Counted from the first letter of the stretch, positions 23,883 through 31,379 are shown. The stretch is DNA of 49,449 bases from CAZMRF01 sp964568735 (GCA_964568735.1 CAZMRF010000034.1:1-49449); one strand, 5' to 3'. Program-made: numbers and translations. The notes: generated from the letters alone by a model not told the origin.

Positions 23883-24560
23883 TCAGTTCTCCGCCATCAC
23901 GATGGAGGCAGAGGGCTCATCGGAGGCCAGGCGGGCTGCGCCGCCCTTCTCGCTGCTACGGCCCGCCCGCGAGAGCTGCCTCGAAGTGAGCTTGCGGAAC
24001 TCCTCGACCTCCTCCGTGGTCAGCGGAATGCCGGCGAGGGGATCTTGAAGCAGGCTCGCCTCGATGCCCGGCGCGGCGGGCTCGGCCTGCGGGTGAGGGC
24101 CCGAAGCCGCCTCGAAGCTGACGGCCGCTCCTCCCGGCGCTTCGAAGAGCGAGGCGCGGAGGATCTCCGGACGCGGATTCCCGAAGCCGGCTGCCATCAT
24201 CTCCGCTGCGGGCTCCACGCGTCCTCCGATCAGGATGCTCCGCGCCTCGGCCCTGGCCTCGGCGAGCGGCGGGCAGAGGGCCCTGAGCGCGGGCAGGCTC
24301 TGGCGCAGCCACGCACGTGCGGCGGCGGCCGCCTCCATCGCCGAAGCGCCGATCGACTCGCGCAGGAAGATCGCGGTCGGGCGTCCCTCCCTGTCGATGG
24401 CGAGAAGGTCCACGTGCAGCGGCCCCCCGGGCGAGGGGAGCGGGAGCTTCTTCGCGATGATCCGGAGGCCGTTCTCCAGCAGGGACGGATCCTCCTCGAT
24501 CCAGCGTGCGATGCGCTCAGGCTCGGAGAAGGGGAGCGGCTTGAGCCTGGTGGCAGGCAA
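23883..24560 (-). CDS. Degenerate restriction-endonuclease-fold (NucS-like) protein
   Basis: A 225-residue protein. Residues 10-68 (EPERIARWIEEDPSLLENGL, then HVDLLAIDREGRPTAIFLRE) match the arrangement in NucS-like/DUF91 PD-(D/E)XK proteins: a helix, a strand with Asp, a turn, then a strand. The expected E-x-K is replaced by F-L-R here, so nuclease activity is doubtful. The C-terminal 100 residues are Pro/Glu/Ala-rich with a short helical patch (LTTEEVEEFRKLTSRQLSRA). It starts at a TTG with GGAGG four bases ahead, and is the first gene after the 24624-24653 promoter. Its coupling to two ParA/MinD ATPases suggests a structural or DNA-binding role; that is inference. Confidence 0.6.
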   Translation of the reverse strand: MPATRLKPLPFSEPERIARWIEEDPSLLENGLRIIAKKLPLPSPGGPLHVDLLAIDREGRPTAIFLRESIGASAMEAAAAARAWLRQSLPALRALCPPLAEARAEARSILIGGRVEPAAEMMAAGFGNPRPEILRASLFEAPGGAAVSFEAASGPHPQAEPAAPGIEASLLQDPLAGIPLTTEEVEEFRKLTSRQLSRAGRSSEKGGAARLASDEPSASIVMAEN

Positions 24561-24623
24561 CGTTCCTCCGGTGGGGCCGGACTCGGACGAACTGATCGAT
24601 CACGGCACAAGAACGTCGCGGGC

Positions 24624-24653
24624 ATGATAAGGGGCGCCGTGCGCGCGCGTCAA
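24624..24653 (-). promoter_or_regulatory. Promoter of the two-ATPase operon
   Basis: On the minus strand TTGACG (24648-24653), an 18-base spacer and TATCAT (24624-24629), each five of six consensus. The start site near 24617 leaves a leader of about 57 bases before the TTG at 24560. Confidence 0.6.
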
Positions 24654-24666
24654 GAAGAACGGAGGG

Positions 24667-25356
24667 TCAGGGCTCGTAGGTGTAGTCGGGCTCGACGGCG
24701 GAGCGCGACGACGGTGCCTGCTCCGAGAGGTAGCCCTGGATCCGGAGATAGTCGATCGCCTGGGAGACCGCTTCGCTCCCCCACGCGCTCTCCAGGGGCA
24801 GGGCGAGCGATCGGACCGCCTTCCCGGCGCCGTCGCGGGCGGCGCGCGCCGTCTCGACGATGCAGCGGTAGTGAGGATCCACGGGACGGCCCGCGAGAAG
24901 GTCGCCGGAGACGCCGACGGCGACCGAGGCGCCGAGCATGGCGACCTTCTCCTCGGGCGCTTCGACGAAGATGTCGTACCTGTCGAGCGGGCTCCTGTAG
25001 GCGCACGTGATCCCCGAGCAGATGGACATCCGGCCGATGAAGTGCTGAACGTCGATGATCAGGTGCTCCACGAGGTGGGCGACATTCACGCCCGGGTCCC
25101 GATCCTGATCCGGTCCTCCGACTTCCCCCGAGAGAGCCCCGCGCCCGCAGCATCGGTGGCGAGTCAGGGTGGGGAAGGACTCCTCGAGGGCTTCGAAGAG
25201 GGAGCGGGACGAGGGAAGGCCGCGGTCCTCGATCCGGAGCGTGAGCTTGAGGCGCATTCGCCCCGGCACGAACTCGGGGTTCAGTCGCGAAACCTCGGGG
25301 AAAGCGCCGAGGGCAGCCCCCAGGACCTCGAGGGAGGAGGCGTTCCCGTCGGTCAA
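24667..25356 (-). CDS. Stand-alone cyanophycin-synthetase N-terminal-domain-like protein
   Basis: A 229-residue protein resembling the N-terminal domain of CphA1 cyanophycin synthetases. Visible pattern: GRMRLKLTLRIEDRGLPS, FEALEESFPTLTRHRCCGR, then VAHLVEHLIIDVQHFIGR (counterpart of the H-V-x-E-H-V-A-L-E-L-Q-x-L-A-G segment in CphA) and DRYDIFVEAPEEKVAMLGAS (counterpart of the YnVVFEYEDEEVg segment). The ATP-grasp and Mur-ligase-like domains of CphA are absent. The start is a TTG whose last two bases overlap the TGA of the upstream small gene (TTGA), so translation is coupled. The C-terminal 60 residues form helices (EAVSQAIDYLRIQGYLSEQ). No cyanophycin genes are seen. Function unknown; likely an accessory domain working with the two small paralogues. 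Confidence 0.72.
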   Translation of the reverse strand: MTDGNASSLEVLGAALGAFPEVSRLNPEFVPGRMRLKLTLRIEDRGLPSSRSLFEALEESFPTLTRHRCCGRGALSGEVGGPDQDRDPGVNVAHLVEHLIIDVQHFIGRMSICSGITCAYRSPLDRYDIFVEAPEEKVAMLGASVAVGVSGDLLAGRPVDPHYRCIVETARAARDGAGKAVRSLALPLESAWGSEAVSQAIDYLRIQGYLSEQAPSSRSAVEPDYTYEP

Positions 25357-25562
25357 CCCTGCTCGTCGAACTTGCTGTCCTCCTTGTCGAGGGAGCCCTG
25401 GAGGACAATCCGGTACTCGCCCGTCTCCAGGTTCAGCCCCTCGACGCGGGCCGTGCAGCTGATCGAGGAGATCAGGAGCTCGCCGAGCTTGTTCCTGAGC
25501 GTCGCCGCGGAGGTGGGGGTCTTCTCGATCGAAGCCAGGTCCTGCACCTTGAACCGCGCCAT
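25353..25562 (-). CDS. Small paralogous protein B, 69 residues
   Basis: Begins MARFKVQDLASIEKTPTSAA and contains TLRNKLGELLISS and GEYRIVLQGSLDKE. It is clearly a paralogue of the 67-residue product encoded 48 bases upstream, sharing MARF, TPTS-ATLR-K, TGEYR-VLQG-LD. Predicted layout: an N-terminal helix pair then a beta hairpin. There is an acidic end (DKEDSKFDEQG). GGAGGTGAGG precedes ATG. The stop overlaps the TTG of the cyanophycin-N-like gene, so the three genes form one unit. I do not recognise the family; a small DNA- or protein-binding fold is possible. Confidence 0.72.
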   Translation of the reverse strand: MARFKVQDLASIEKTPTSAATLRNKLGELLISSISCTARVEGLNLETGEYRIVLQGSLDKEDSKFDEQG

Positions 25563-25609
25563 CCTGCCTCACCTCCGCAGCGGATTCGCGCCGCCGGGAA
25601 CCGTGGTCT

Positions 25610-25813
25610 TCAGTCTTCGAAGCGCGTGATCTCCTGGTCGAGCGTTCCCTGGAGAACCACGCGGTACTCCCCGGTCGCGGGGTTGAAGGCCTCGACCTTC
25701 GCCCGCGCGTGCGTCGAGGAGAGGATCACCTCGGCGATCTTGCGCCGCAGCGTGGCGGGAGATGTGGGAGTGTGCTCCAGCGATCGGAAGTCATCCATGC
25801 GGAACCTGGCCAT
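25610..25813 (-). CDS. Small paralogous protein A, 67 residues
   Basis: Begins MARFRMDDFRSLEHTPTSPA with TLRRKIAEVILSS and GEYRVVLQGTLDQE; a paralogue of the next gene downstream. AGGAGCG lies about seven bases before ATG. It is the first gene of the three-gene unit after promoter 25858-25887. Product unknown. The two copies differ in the middle (STHARAKVEAFNPA versus SISCTARVEGLNLE), and copy A is more basic there. Duplication with maintained length and motif suggests both are functional and perhaps form a heteromer; that part is inference. Confidence 0.72.
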   Translation of the reverse strand: MARFRMDDFRSLEHTPTSPATLRRKIAEVILSSTHARAKVEAFNPATGEYRVVLQGTLDQEITRFED

Positions 25814-25857
25814 CCTGCGCTCCTGTCCGTCCGTGCCCTGCGTCGTGCCGCGTCGCG

Positions 25858-25887
25858 ATGCTACTCAAGTGCGCCGTCCGTGGTCAA
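25858..25887 (-). promoter_or_regulatory. Promoter of the small-paralogue/cyanophycin-N-like unit
   Basis: On the minus strand TTGACC (25882-25887), an 18-base spacer and TAGCAT (25858-25863). The TGA stop codon of the helicase gene (25886-25884) lies inside the -35 box. The start site near 25851 gives a leader of about 38 bases. Confidence 0.5.
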
Positions 25888-28800
25888 GGCGGCGGCTCAC
25901 CCCAGGAGACGGGACACCGGACGGGCCGTCTCTCGCGGTCCAGATAGATGAGGTAACCGTGCCGGCGGCCGAACTCGTAGAGATCCCGGGTGATCTCCAC
26001 GTCCTTGCGGCAGTACTCCTCGACGAGGTCCATCCGTCCCTCGCGCACCCACTGGAGGCTGGCGAGACCGTCGGCTGACTTCGCCGCCCCCAGTGTCGCC
26101 TCCGCCAGATGCCCGAGGCTCAGCCGGAATCCCAGCCGCTCGTGGATCACCTCGAGCATGTCGACGGTCCTGACCTTGGAGAAGTCCGCGTCGGAGTAAG
26201 CCTTCAGCACTTCGTAGTCGAAGCGCTTGAGGTTGAAGCCCACCACGAGGTCCGCCGACAGGAGGTGGATGGCCAGCCGCTCGGCGTCGCCCTCGTGGTA
26301 GGTCCGGAAAGCCCCACTCGCCGAGTCGAAGACGACGGCCAGGGCGAGCCCCATCTCCCGTATCTTCCCCCATCCGCCGACCTCCTCGGCGCTTCGCAGG
26401 GTCTCGACGTCCAGGACGAGGATTCGCTCCCGGGAGCGGTCGGCGCGGGCCGGGGGGTCGCCCTGCGCTCCTACTTCCGCCGTAGGCACGTCGAGGTCAG
26501 GTGCCGCATCTCGACCGGCTCCAGACGTACGCTCCGGGCGACCCCCCGGCCCGCGCCTTTCGTCTCGCCGGGCTTCTCGCTTCGCCATGAACGCGAGCGT
26601 TGCGGGCACGGGCTTCGGCGCGGCAAGGGCGGGCTCGAGCAGGGCGCCGAGCAGGCGCAGGCTGCCCTGCTTGTCGAGCGGGTGGTTGCCGCTCCCGCAC
26701 CTGGGCGAGTGGATGCAGGAGGGACACCCCTGCTCGCAGGGGCAGGCGCGGATCTGCGAGGCCGTCCTGCCCAGCAGCTCGCCGGTCAGCTCGAACCCGC
26801 GGCGCGCCAGCCCGATCCCGCCTGGATAGCCGTCGTAGATGAAGACGGCCGGCCCCCCCACCTGGGGGTGGCGCGGATAGGAGATGCCTCCGAGGTCCCC
26901 TCGATCGCAGATGGCCATCAGGGGGAAGAGGGCGATGGCCGCGTGCTCAGCGGCATGGAGGCTCCCCATGAAATGGAAGCCCCCCTGCGTCATCTCCTCG
27001 GAGAGGGACCCCGGGATCTCCAGCCACAGGCCCACCGTCTCGTAGACGAGCGGGGGCAGATCCAGGGGATGCATGGAGAGGCGCGCCTGGTCGGCGATGC
27101 GGCGCCGGGCATACTGCTTGAACTCCTGCGTGACGCGGATCTCGCCCAGCCGGACGACGTATCCCGCCTCCGTCCTCTCGCCCAGAACCGCGAGCACCTC
27201 GGTTTCCTTCTCCGAGAGGACCTGCGTGTAGTAGTTCACGTCGCAGCGGCGCACTTCGATCCGCCGGCGCTCCCGATCCAGGCGGATCACTTCGTGCTGC
27301 TGCCCCTGGTGCAGGTAGATGGCGCCTTCGTGGCACTCCACGAAGGCCCGGACCCCGTCGACCGACCCCACGGCGCGCCCCTGCGGCTCTTCCACGATCA
27401 GGTAGGGCTCCCCGATGGAGCGCAGGTTCACGTCGCGGTGGGGCCGGCGCCGCAGCGAGTACCAGGCTTCCTCGCGGTCATCCGCGACGAGGGATCCCTT
27501 CGCGGCGAGATCCCCGATGAGGGCGTAGACGCTCTCGGGGTAGAGGTCCCTGTCCGAGGGCGTGAGGGGAAGCTCGGCGGCGGCGCAGACGAGGTGCTGC
27601 GAGGCGATGATCTGGTTCTCGGGATCCGCCGCCGCGGGCTCGAAGCCGCGCTGGAAGAACTCGGCGGGGTGGCTCATGAAGTACTGATCCAGCGCGTCCT
27701 GCATCCCGACGAGGATGACGAGCGACTCCCGGTCGGATCGGCCCACCCGGCCGATGCGCTGCCAGGAAGAGGTGATGCTCCCCGGGTAGCCCACGAGGAT
27801 GCAGACGTCGAGGCCTCCGATGTCGATCCCGTGCTCCAGGGCGCTCGTGCTCACGACACCGAGCAGCTCCCCGGAAGCCAGACGCTCCTCGATCTTCCGC
27901 CTCTCCTCGGGCAGGTACCCCGCGCGGTAGGCGCTCACCCTTCTCGAGAGATCGGGGCGGGACTGCCCCAGCCACGACTGGATCAGCTCCGTGATTTTTC
28001 GCGCCTTCGTGAAGGCGATGGTTCGCCACCCGGCATCCATCGCCTCGGACATCAGCCGCGTCGCCAGCGTGTAGGGGCTGGAATCCGCGGCGTTGACGAA
28101 GATGAAATGCCGGCCCGTCCGGGGAGCGCCGCTCCGCTCCACGACCTGGAAGGGGACACCGAGAAGGGTCCGGGCGAACTCGCCGGGGTTCCCGATCGTC
28201 GCCGAGCAGGCCACGAACCTCGGATCGGATCCGTAGTGCCGACAGATCCGGCGAAGGCGCGCCATCACGTGGTGAAGGTGCGAGCCGAAGATCCCGCGGT
28301 AGACGTGCAGCTCGTCCACCACGACGAGGCGCAGGCTCGAGAGGAAGCTCTGCCATTCGCGGTGGTAGGCGAGGATCCCGAGGTGGAGCATGTCGGGGTT
28401 GGAGATGAGGACCCGGGGCGGGCTCGAGCGTATGCGCCGCCGGGCGCTCTGCGGCGTATCGCCGTCGTAGATGGCTGCCCGGGCCGCATCGCCCAGCCCG
28501 CTGGCGAGGGCGAGCGACTCGAAGGCGCGCGCCTGGTCCTGTGCCAGCGCCTTGTAGGGGAAGAGGTAGAGCGCGCGCGCCGAGGCCTCCCCGCCGCACA
28601 GCTCGAGCGTCGGCGTCATGTAGACGAGGCTCTTGCCCGAGGCCGTGGGAGTGACGACCACCACGTGGCGGCCGGCACGGACCGCTTCGAGGGCCTCGAT
28701 CTGGTGGGTGTAGAGCTCCCTCACCCCCCAGGCCTGGAGCCCGGCCTTGACGGCCTCCGGGAAGGGGCGTTGCGGCGGGGCGTGGCGGGCGGGGGAGCCC

Positions 28801-28907
28801 GCCAGGTAATGCGTGAAAGCGATCGCGCCCTTCAGGAGTCGCGAGGCGGCGAGGCTCTCCGCGAAGGCCCCGACGGCGTCAGTGCTTCGATCCGGCCGGG
28901 TACTCAT
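25884..28907 (-). CDS. MrfA-type DEAD/H helicase fused to an MrfB-type 3'-5' exonuclease
   Basis: A 1007-residue DNA repair fusion. N-terminal superfamily 2 helicase: VVTPTASGKSLVY (Walker A), VVVDELHVYRG (DExH), VACSATIGNPGEF (motif III), then SALEHGIDIGGLD and WQRIGRVGRSDR (motifs V and VI). A DUF1998-like region with a four-cysteine cluster (CPCEQGCPSCIHSPRCG, near residue 720) follows, as in MrfA/Hrq1. After an Arg/Gly/Pro linker comes an RNase H-like DEDD exonuclease from about residue 830: LVLDVET, VVGFNLKRFDYEVL, EEYCRKDVEITRDLY. In Bacillus subtilis these two activities are separate proteins (MrfA, MrfB) acting on mitomycin-type damage. ATG 28907 is chosen; it overlaps the dehydrogenase end by 29 bases. 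Confidence 0.88.
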   Translation of the reverse strand: MSTRPDRSTDAVGAFAESLAASRLLKGAIAFTHYLAGSPARHAPPQRPFPEAVKAGLQAWGVRELYTHQIEALEAVRAGRHVVVVTPTASGKSLVYMTPTLELCGGEASARALYLFPYKALAQDQARAFESLALASGLGDAARAAIYDGDTPQSARRRIRSSPPRVLISNPDMLHLGILAYHREWQSFLSSLRLVVVDELHVYRGIFGSHLHHVMARLRRICRHYGSDPRFVACSATIGNPGEFARTLLGVPFQVVERSGAPRTGRHFIFVNAADSSPYTLATRLMSEAMDAGWRTIAFTKARKITELIQSWLGQSRPDLSRRVSAYRAGYLPEERRKIEERLASGELLGVVSTSALEHGIDIGGLDVCILVGYPGSITSSWQRIGRVGRSDRESLVILVGMQDALDQYFMSHPAEFFQRGFEPAAADPENQIIASQHLVCAAAELPLTPSDRDLYPESVYALIGDLAAKGSLVADDREEAWYSLRRRPHRDVNLRSIGEPYLIVEEPQGRAVGSVDGVRAFVECHEGAIYLHQGQQHEVIRLDRERRRIEVRRCDVNYYTQVLSEKETEVLAVLGERTEAGYVVRLGEIRVTQEFKQYARRRIADQARLSMHPLDLPPLVYETVGLWLEIPGSLSEEMTQGGFHFMGSLHAAEHAAIALFPLMAICDRGDLGGISYPRHPQVGGPAVFIYDGYPGGIGLARRGFELTGELLGRTASQIRACPCEQGCPSCIHSPRCGSGNHPLDKQGSLRLLGALLEPALAAPKPVPATLAFMAKREARRDERRGPGGRPERTSGAGRDAAPDLDVPTAEVGAQGDPPARADRSRERILVLDVETLRSAEEVGGWGKIREMGLALAVVFDSASGAFRTYHEGDAERLAIHLLSADLVVGFNLKRFDYEVLKAYSDADFSKVRTVDMLEVIHERLGFRLSLGHLAEATLGAAKSADGLASLQWVREGRMDLVEEYCRKDVEITRDLYEFGRRHGYLIYLDRERRPVRCPVSWGEPPP

Positions 28908-29748
28908 AGAAGCCCCGGCCCGATTTCCGGCCCAGCAGGCCGGCATCCACCATCCGCCTGAGGAGTGGAGAGGGCCTGTAGCGCGGGTCGCCGAAGCCGT
29001 CGTGGAGCACCTCCATGATGTGCAGGCAGATGTCCAGCCCGATGAAGTCGGCCAGCTCCAGAGGGCCCATCGGGTGGCGCATCCCCAGCTTCATGATCGA
29101 GTCGATGGCGTCGCGCGTGGCCGCTCCCTCCATCAGGGCGTTGATCGCCTCGTTGATCATCGGGAGCAGGACCCGGTTCGAGATGAAGCCCGGGAAATCG
29201 TTCGCCTCGACCGGGGTCTTCCCCAGGGCCCGGGCGAGCTCCATGGTCCTCGTCGTCGTTTCGTCCGAGGTGAGCTGCCCGCGGATCACCTCCACGAGCT
29301 CCATGACGGGCACCGGGTTCATGAAATGCATCCCGATCACGGACTCGGGACGCTTCGTGGCCGCGCCGATCCGGGTGATGGAGATGGAGGAGGTATTCGT
29401 CGCGAGGATCGCCCCCTTCGGGCAGACCTCGTCGAGCTTGCGGAAGAGATCGGCCTTCGCCTCGGGGCGCTCGACGATGGCCTCCACGACGACCGACACG
29501 TCTCGAAGCTCGGCGAGATCGGTCGTGGGACGGATGCGGGCCAGGGCCGCCTGCCGCTCCGCTCCGGACATCTTCTCCTTGTCCACCGCGCGCTGCATCT
29601 CCTTCCCCACGGTGTCGAGGGCCTTCTGGAGGAGGCGCTCCTCCAGGTCGACGAGCCTGACTTCGTGGCCCGCTCGCGCGGCGACGTGGGCGATCCCGTG
29701 GCCCATCGTTCCCGATCCGACGATGCCGAAGATGGCGTCTGGTTTCAT
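28879..29748 (-). CDS. 3-hydroxyacyl-CoA (3-hydroxybutyryl-CoA) dehydrogenase
   Basis: A 289-residue NAD-dependent enzyme oxidising 3-hydroxyacyl-CoA to 3-oxoacyl-CoA in fatty acid or butyrate metabolism. The Rossmann signature is GIVGSGTMGHGIAHVAARAG at residues 7-26. The catalytic region GMHFMNPVPVMELVEVI carries the His and the downstream Glu; NDFPGFISNRVLLPMINEA is the conserved substrate loop and Asn, and the C-terminal domain GPLELADFIGLDICLHIMEV is complete. Length matches stand-alone Hbd/PaaH proteins. ATG 29748 has GGGAGAG ahead. The frame is open further upstream but without family features. It follows the thiolase-like gene by 94 bases. Confidence 0.94.
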   Translation of the reverse strand: MKPDAIFGIVGSGTMGHGIAHVAARAGHEVRLVDLEERLLQKALDTVGKEMQRAVDKEKMSGAERQAALARIRPTTDLAELRDVSVVVEAIVERPEAKADLFRKLDEVCPKGAILATNTSSISITRIGAATKRPESVIGMHFMNPVPVMELVEVIRGQLTSDETTTRTMELARALGKTPVEANDFPGFISNRVLLPMINEAINALMEGAATRDAIDSIMKLGMRHPMGPLELADFIGLDICLHIMEVLHDGFGDPRYRPSPLLRRMVDAGLLGRKSGRGFYEYPAGSKH

Positions 29749-29842
29749 CCGGTCTCTCTCCCGTAGGCCGATGTCGGGCCGCAGGGAATCTTCCCCTGGA
29801 CCCGCGTGACGATGGCGGGCATCCGATACCCCACGCGCGGGT

Positions 29843-30835
29843 TCATGGCTCGACCCGCAAGGCCAGGATCCCCCCGGTTGGGTCGCCGGCAAGCGCGAGC
29901 CCGGCGCCGCCGTTGCGGCGCGCGGCGTGGGCGAGCGAGACGATGAGGCGCGCGCCATCGGCCCCGGAGGCATGGGCCGGGATCGGCTCCGGCCCGTCGC
30001 TGGACTCCGGCCCGCCTCGCGCCGGGCCGGCCGCCCTCCGGAGCGCTTCGAGCGCATCAGCGGGAAGGTCGGTGACGATGATCGAGAATGCCGAGGCGGC
30101 AGCGAGCGGGTCCCTTTCGATCGAAATCGAGCAGAGGGGTGCGAGGCCCCGGCTTCTCGCCCAGGGCTCCGAGGCCAGGACCAGCGCCGCCGCACCGTCG
30201 GCGAGAGGTGGCTTCGGGGCCTCCTCCGTCCCGCCGGGAGGGAAGGGATGCTCGTCCCGCTCGACCCGCCTGGTTGCGCCCCCTCCTGGAGGTGGCAGGT
30301 CCAGCCCGAGGAGCTCGCCGGGGAGTGGATCCCATGTGCCTTCTTCCCGGAGGGATGGGCTCTCGACAGTCCTCCCGGTGAGGACGCCCACGGGGCCATC
30401 GAGACGGGCTGCGTCCAGCAGGGCCCCGCCGCCCAGCCTGAGCCCCCGCCGCAGGCCGAGCGCGAGGTGGGGCGCCTGCGAGGCGCTCTCGAAGCCCCCG
30501 GCCAGGGCCGTGCGAGCGGCGCCGCCCGAGATCGCCTCGAGCGCAAGGCTTGTGGCGGCGAGCCCCGATGTGCACCCCGCCCGCACCGTAAGGGGCATCG
30601 CGCCCGGGTTGAGTCTCAGCCTCTCACAGACAGCTCCGGCCGGGTTGCCGTATCCATGCGCCAGGACGTTTCCCATGAAGACCCGATCGATGTCGCTCGC
30701 TGCCAGGCCTGACCGGCGCAGCGCCTCGCCCGAGGCGGCGAATCCAAGTTCCACGGCCGAAACGTCAGAAAGAGAACCAAGCATGCGTCCCCAGGGCGTC
30801 CGGACGGCGCTCAGGACGACAATCGGCGCAAACAA
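29843..30835 (-). CDS. Shortened thiolase-like protein lacking the second catalytic cysteine
   Basis: A 330-residue protein of the thiolase fold. The N-domain is clear: IVVLSAVRTPWGRMLGSLSD, then IDRVFMGNVLAHGYGNPAGA, and nucleophile Cys88 in AGCTSG, then ALAGGFESAS and ADGAAALVLASE. Ordinary thiolases have about 390 residues. Here the middle is condensed and the C-terminus AHASGADGARLIVSLAHAAR then AGDPTGGILAL keeps the His of the GHP motif but has no Cys where the C-x-G-G-G motif should be. Normal condensation or cleavage is therefore uncertain; a sterol-carrier-like or CoA-binding role is possible. The start is a TTG with GAGG seven bases ahead; no better start exists. It forms a unit with the dehydrogenase downstream. 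Confidence 0.75.
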   Translation of the reverse strand: MFAPIVVLSAVRTPWGRMLGSLSDVSAVELGFAASGEALRRSGLAASDIDRVFMGNVLAHGYGNPAGAVCERLRLNPGAMPLTVRAGCTSGLAATSLALEAISGGAARTALAGGFESASQAPHLALGLRRGLRLGGGALLDAARLDGPVGVLTGRTVESPSLREEGTWDPLPGELLGLDLPPPGGGATRRVERDEHPFPPGGTEEAPKPPLADGAAALVLASEPWARSRGLAPLCSISIERDPLAAASAFSIIVTDLPADALEALRRAAGPARGGPESSDGPEPIPAHASGADGARLIVSLAHAARRNGGAGLALAGDPTGGILALRVEP

Positions 30836-30883
30836 GAGGGCCTCGGAATCTCGGAATGGGGTGCGCTGGAGGCGGAGCGGGCG

Positions 30884-30889
30884 ACTATA
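30884..30889 (-). promoter_or_regulatory. Extended -10 promoter for the thiolase-like gene
   Basis: TGGTATAGT on the minus strand: TATAGT at 30884-30889 preceded by TG and one base, an extended -10 element. There is no recognisable -35. The start near 30877 gives a leader of about 42 bases. Confidence 0.42.
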
Positions 30890-30966
30890 CCACAGGGGGG
30901 ATCCGACGACCCGCGAGGCCCCTACAGCAACTTCCGCATTGCAAGGAGTTTCGGAGTATTCGCAGG

Positions 30967-30995
30967 TTGCCCGCCAGGGGGGGCGGATGTAATAT
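30967..30995 (+). promoter_or_regulatory. Candidate promoter at the head of the polysaccharide locus
   Basis: TTGCCC (30967-30972), a 17-base spacer and TAATAT (30990-30995). The start near 31002 leaves about 62 bases before the small gene at 31064. Both boxes are moderate. It shares the 228-base divergent region with the thiolase promoter. Confidence 0.4.
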
Positions 30996-31063
30996 TTGCG
31001 ACCGACGCACAGAGCAGAGACCCGCAGCAAGGTTCTCGACTTCAGCCGCACAGGGAGATTGTC

Positions 31064-31267
31064 ATGAAGGTCAGCGGGTGGAAGATGAAGCCGCTGGACA
31101 TGCCGAAGAGGCAGCGGTCGACCGATCCCATCAAGGTCAAGTCGATGGTGGCCTACCACGACAACCAGCGAATCGTCCTCCACAGGGTCGAGAAGACCAA
31201 CGAGGATGGCTCTCGTGAGGTCTTCATCATCAAGGCGAGCCCGAAAATCCTCGCCACCGACCACTGA
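31064..31267 (+). CDS. Small basic protein, 67 residues
   Basis: Starts MKVSGWKMKPLDMPKRQRST with GGGAG six bases before ATG. It is basic at the N-terminus, then strand-like: IKVKSMVAYHDNQRIVLHRV, then SREVFIIKASPKIL. There is no signal peptide or membrane segment. I do not recognise it. It is followed by nested inverted repeats and then the Wza-like gene, so it is either the first gene of the polysaccharide operon or a separately ended small gene. Good ribosome-binding site and codon use argue that it is real. Confidence 0.65.
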   Translation: MKVSGWKMKPLDMPKRQRSTDPIKVKSMVAYHDNQRIVLHRVEKTNEDGSREVFIIKASPKILATDH

Positions 31268-31311
31268 AGTCCGGGGCAGTCGGGACGCGTTCCCGTCTCA
31301 GTGGACCCCGG
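31261..31311 (+). terminator. Nested and alternative hairpins after the small gene (terminator or attenuator)
   Basis: CCACTGA (31261-31267, containing the stop codon) pairs with TCAGTGG (31298-31304), enclosing CGGGA-cgcgt-TCCCG (31281-31295). A competing pairing is CCGGGG (31271-31276) with CCCCGG (31306-31311). A T-rich stretch, TTCACTTTTCTCC, follows at about 31316-31328. The arrangement could end or tune transcription into the exporter gene. Confidence 0.42.
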
Positions 31312-31379
31312 TCGGTTCACTTTTCTCCATTTCACGATCAATCGCCGACGGCCGTCGCATCTGGGGATGGCGAGCGGAG

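Noticed and set aside
24667..25356. A complete cyanophycin synthetase.
   Set aside because: The gene stops after the N-domain, and no ATP-grasp or Mur-ligase-like sequence follows in any frame.
28908..28946. Helicase start at ATG 28946.
   Set aside because: It would lengthen the overlap with the dehydrogenase gene to 68 bases for 13 residues without family similarity.
26109..28961. A 950-codon open frame antisense to the helicase-exonuclease gene.
   Set aside because: High-GC genes regularly leave open antisense frames. The translation has no domain and the opposite strand encodes a clear motif-rich protein.
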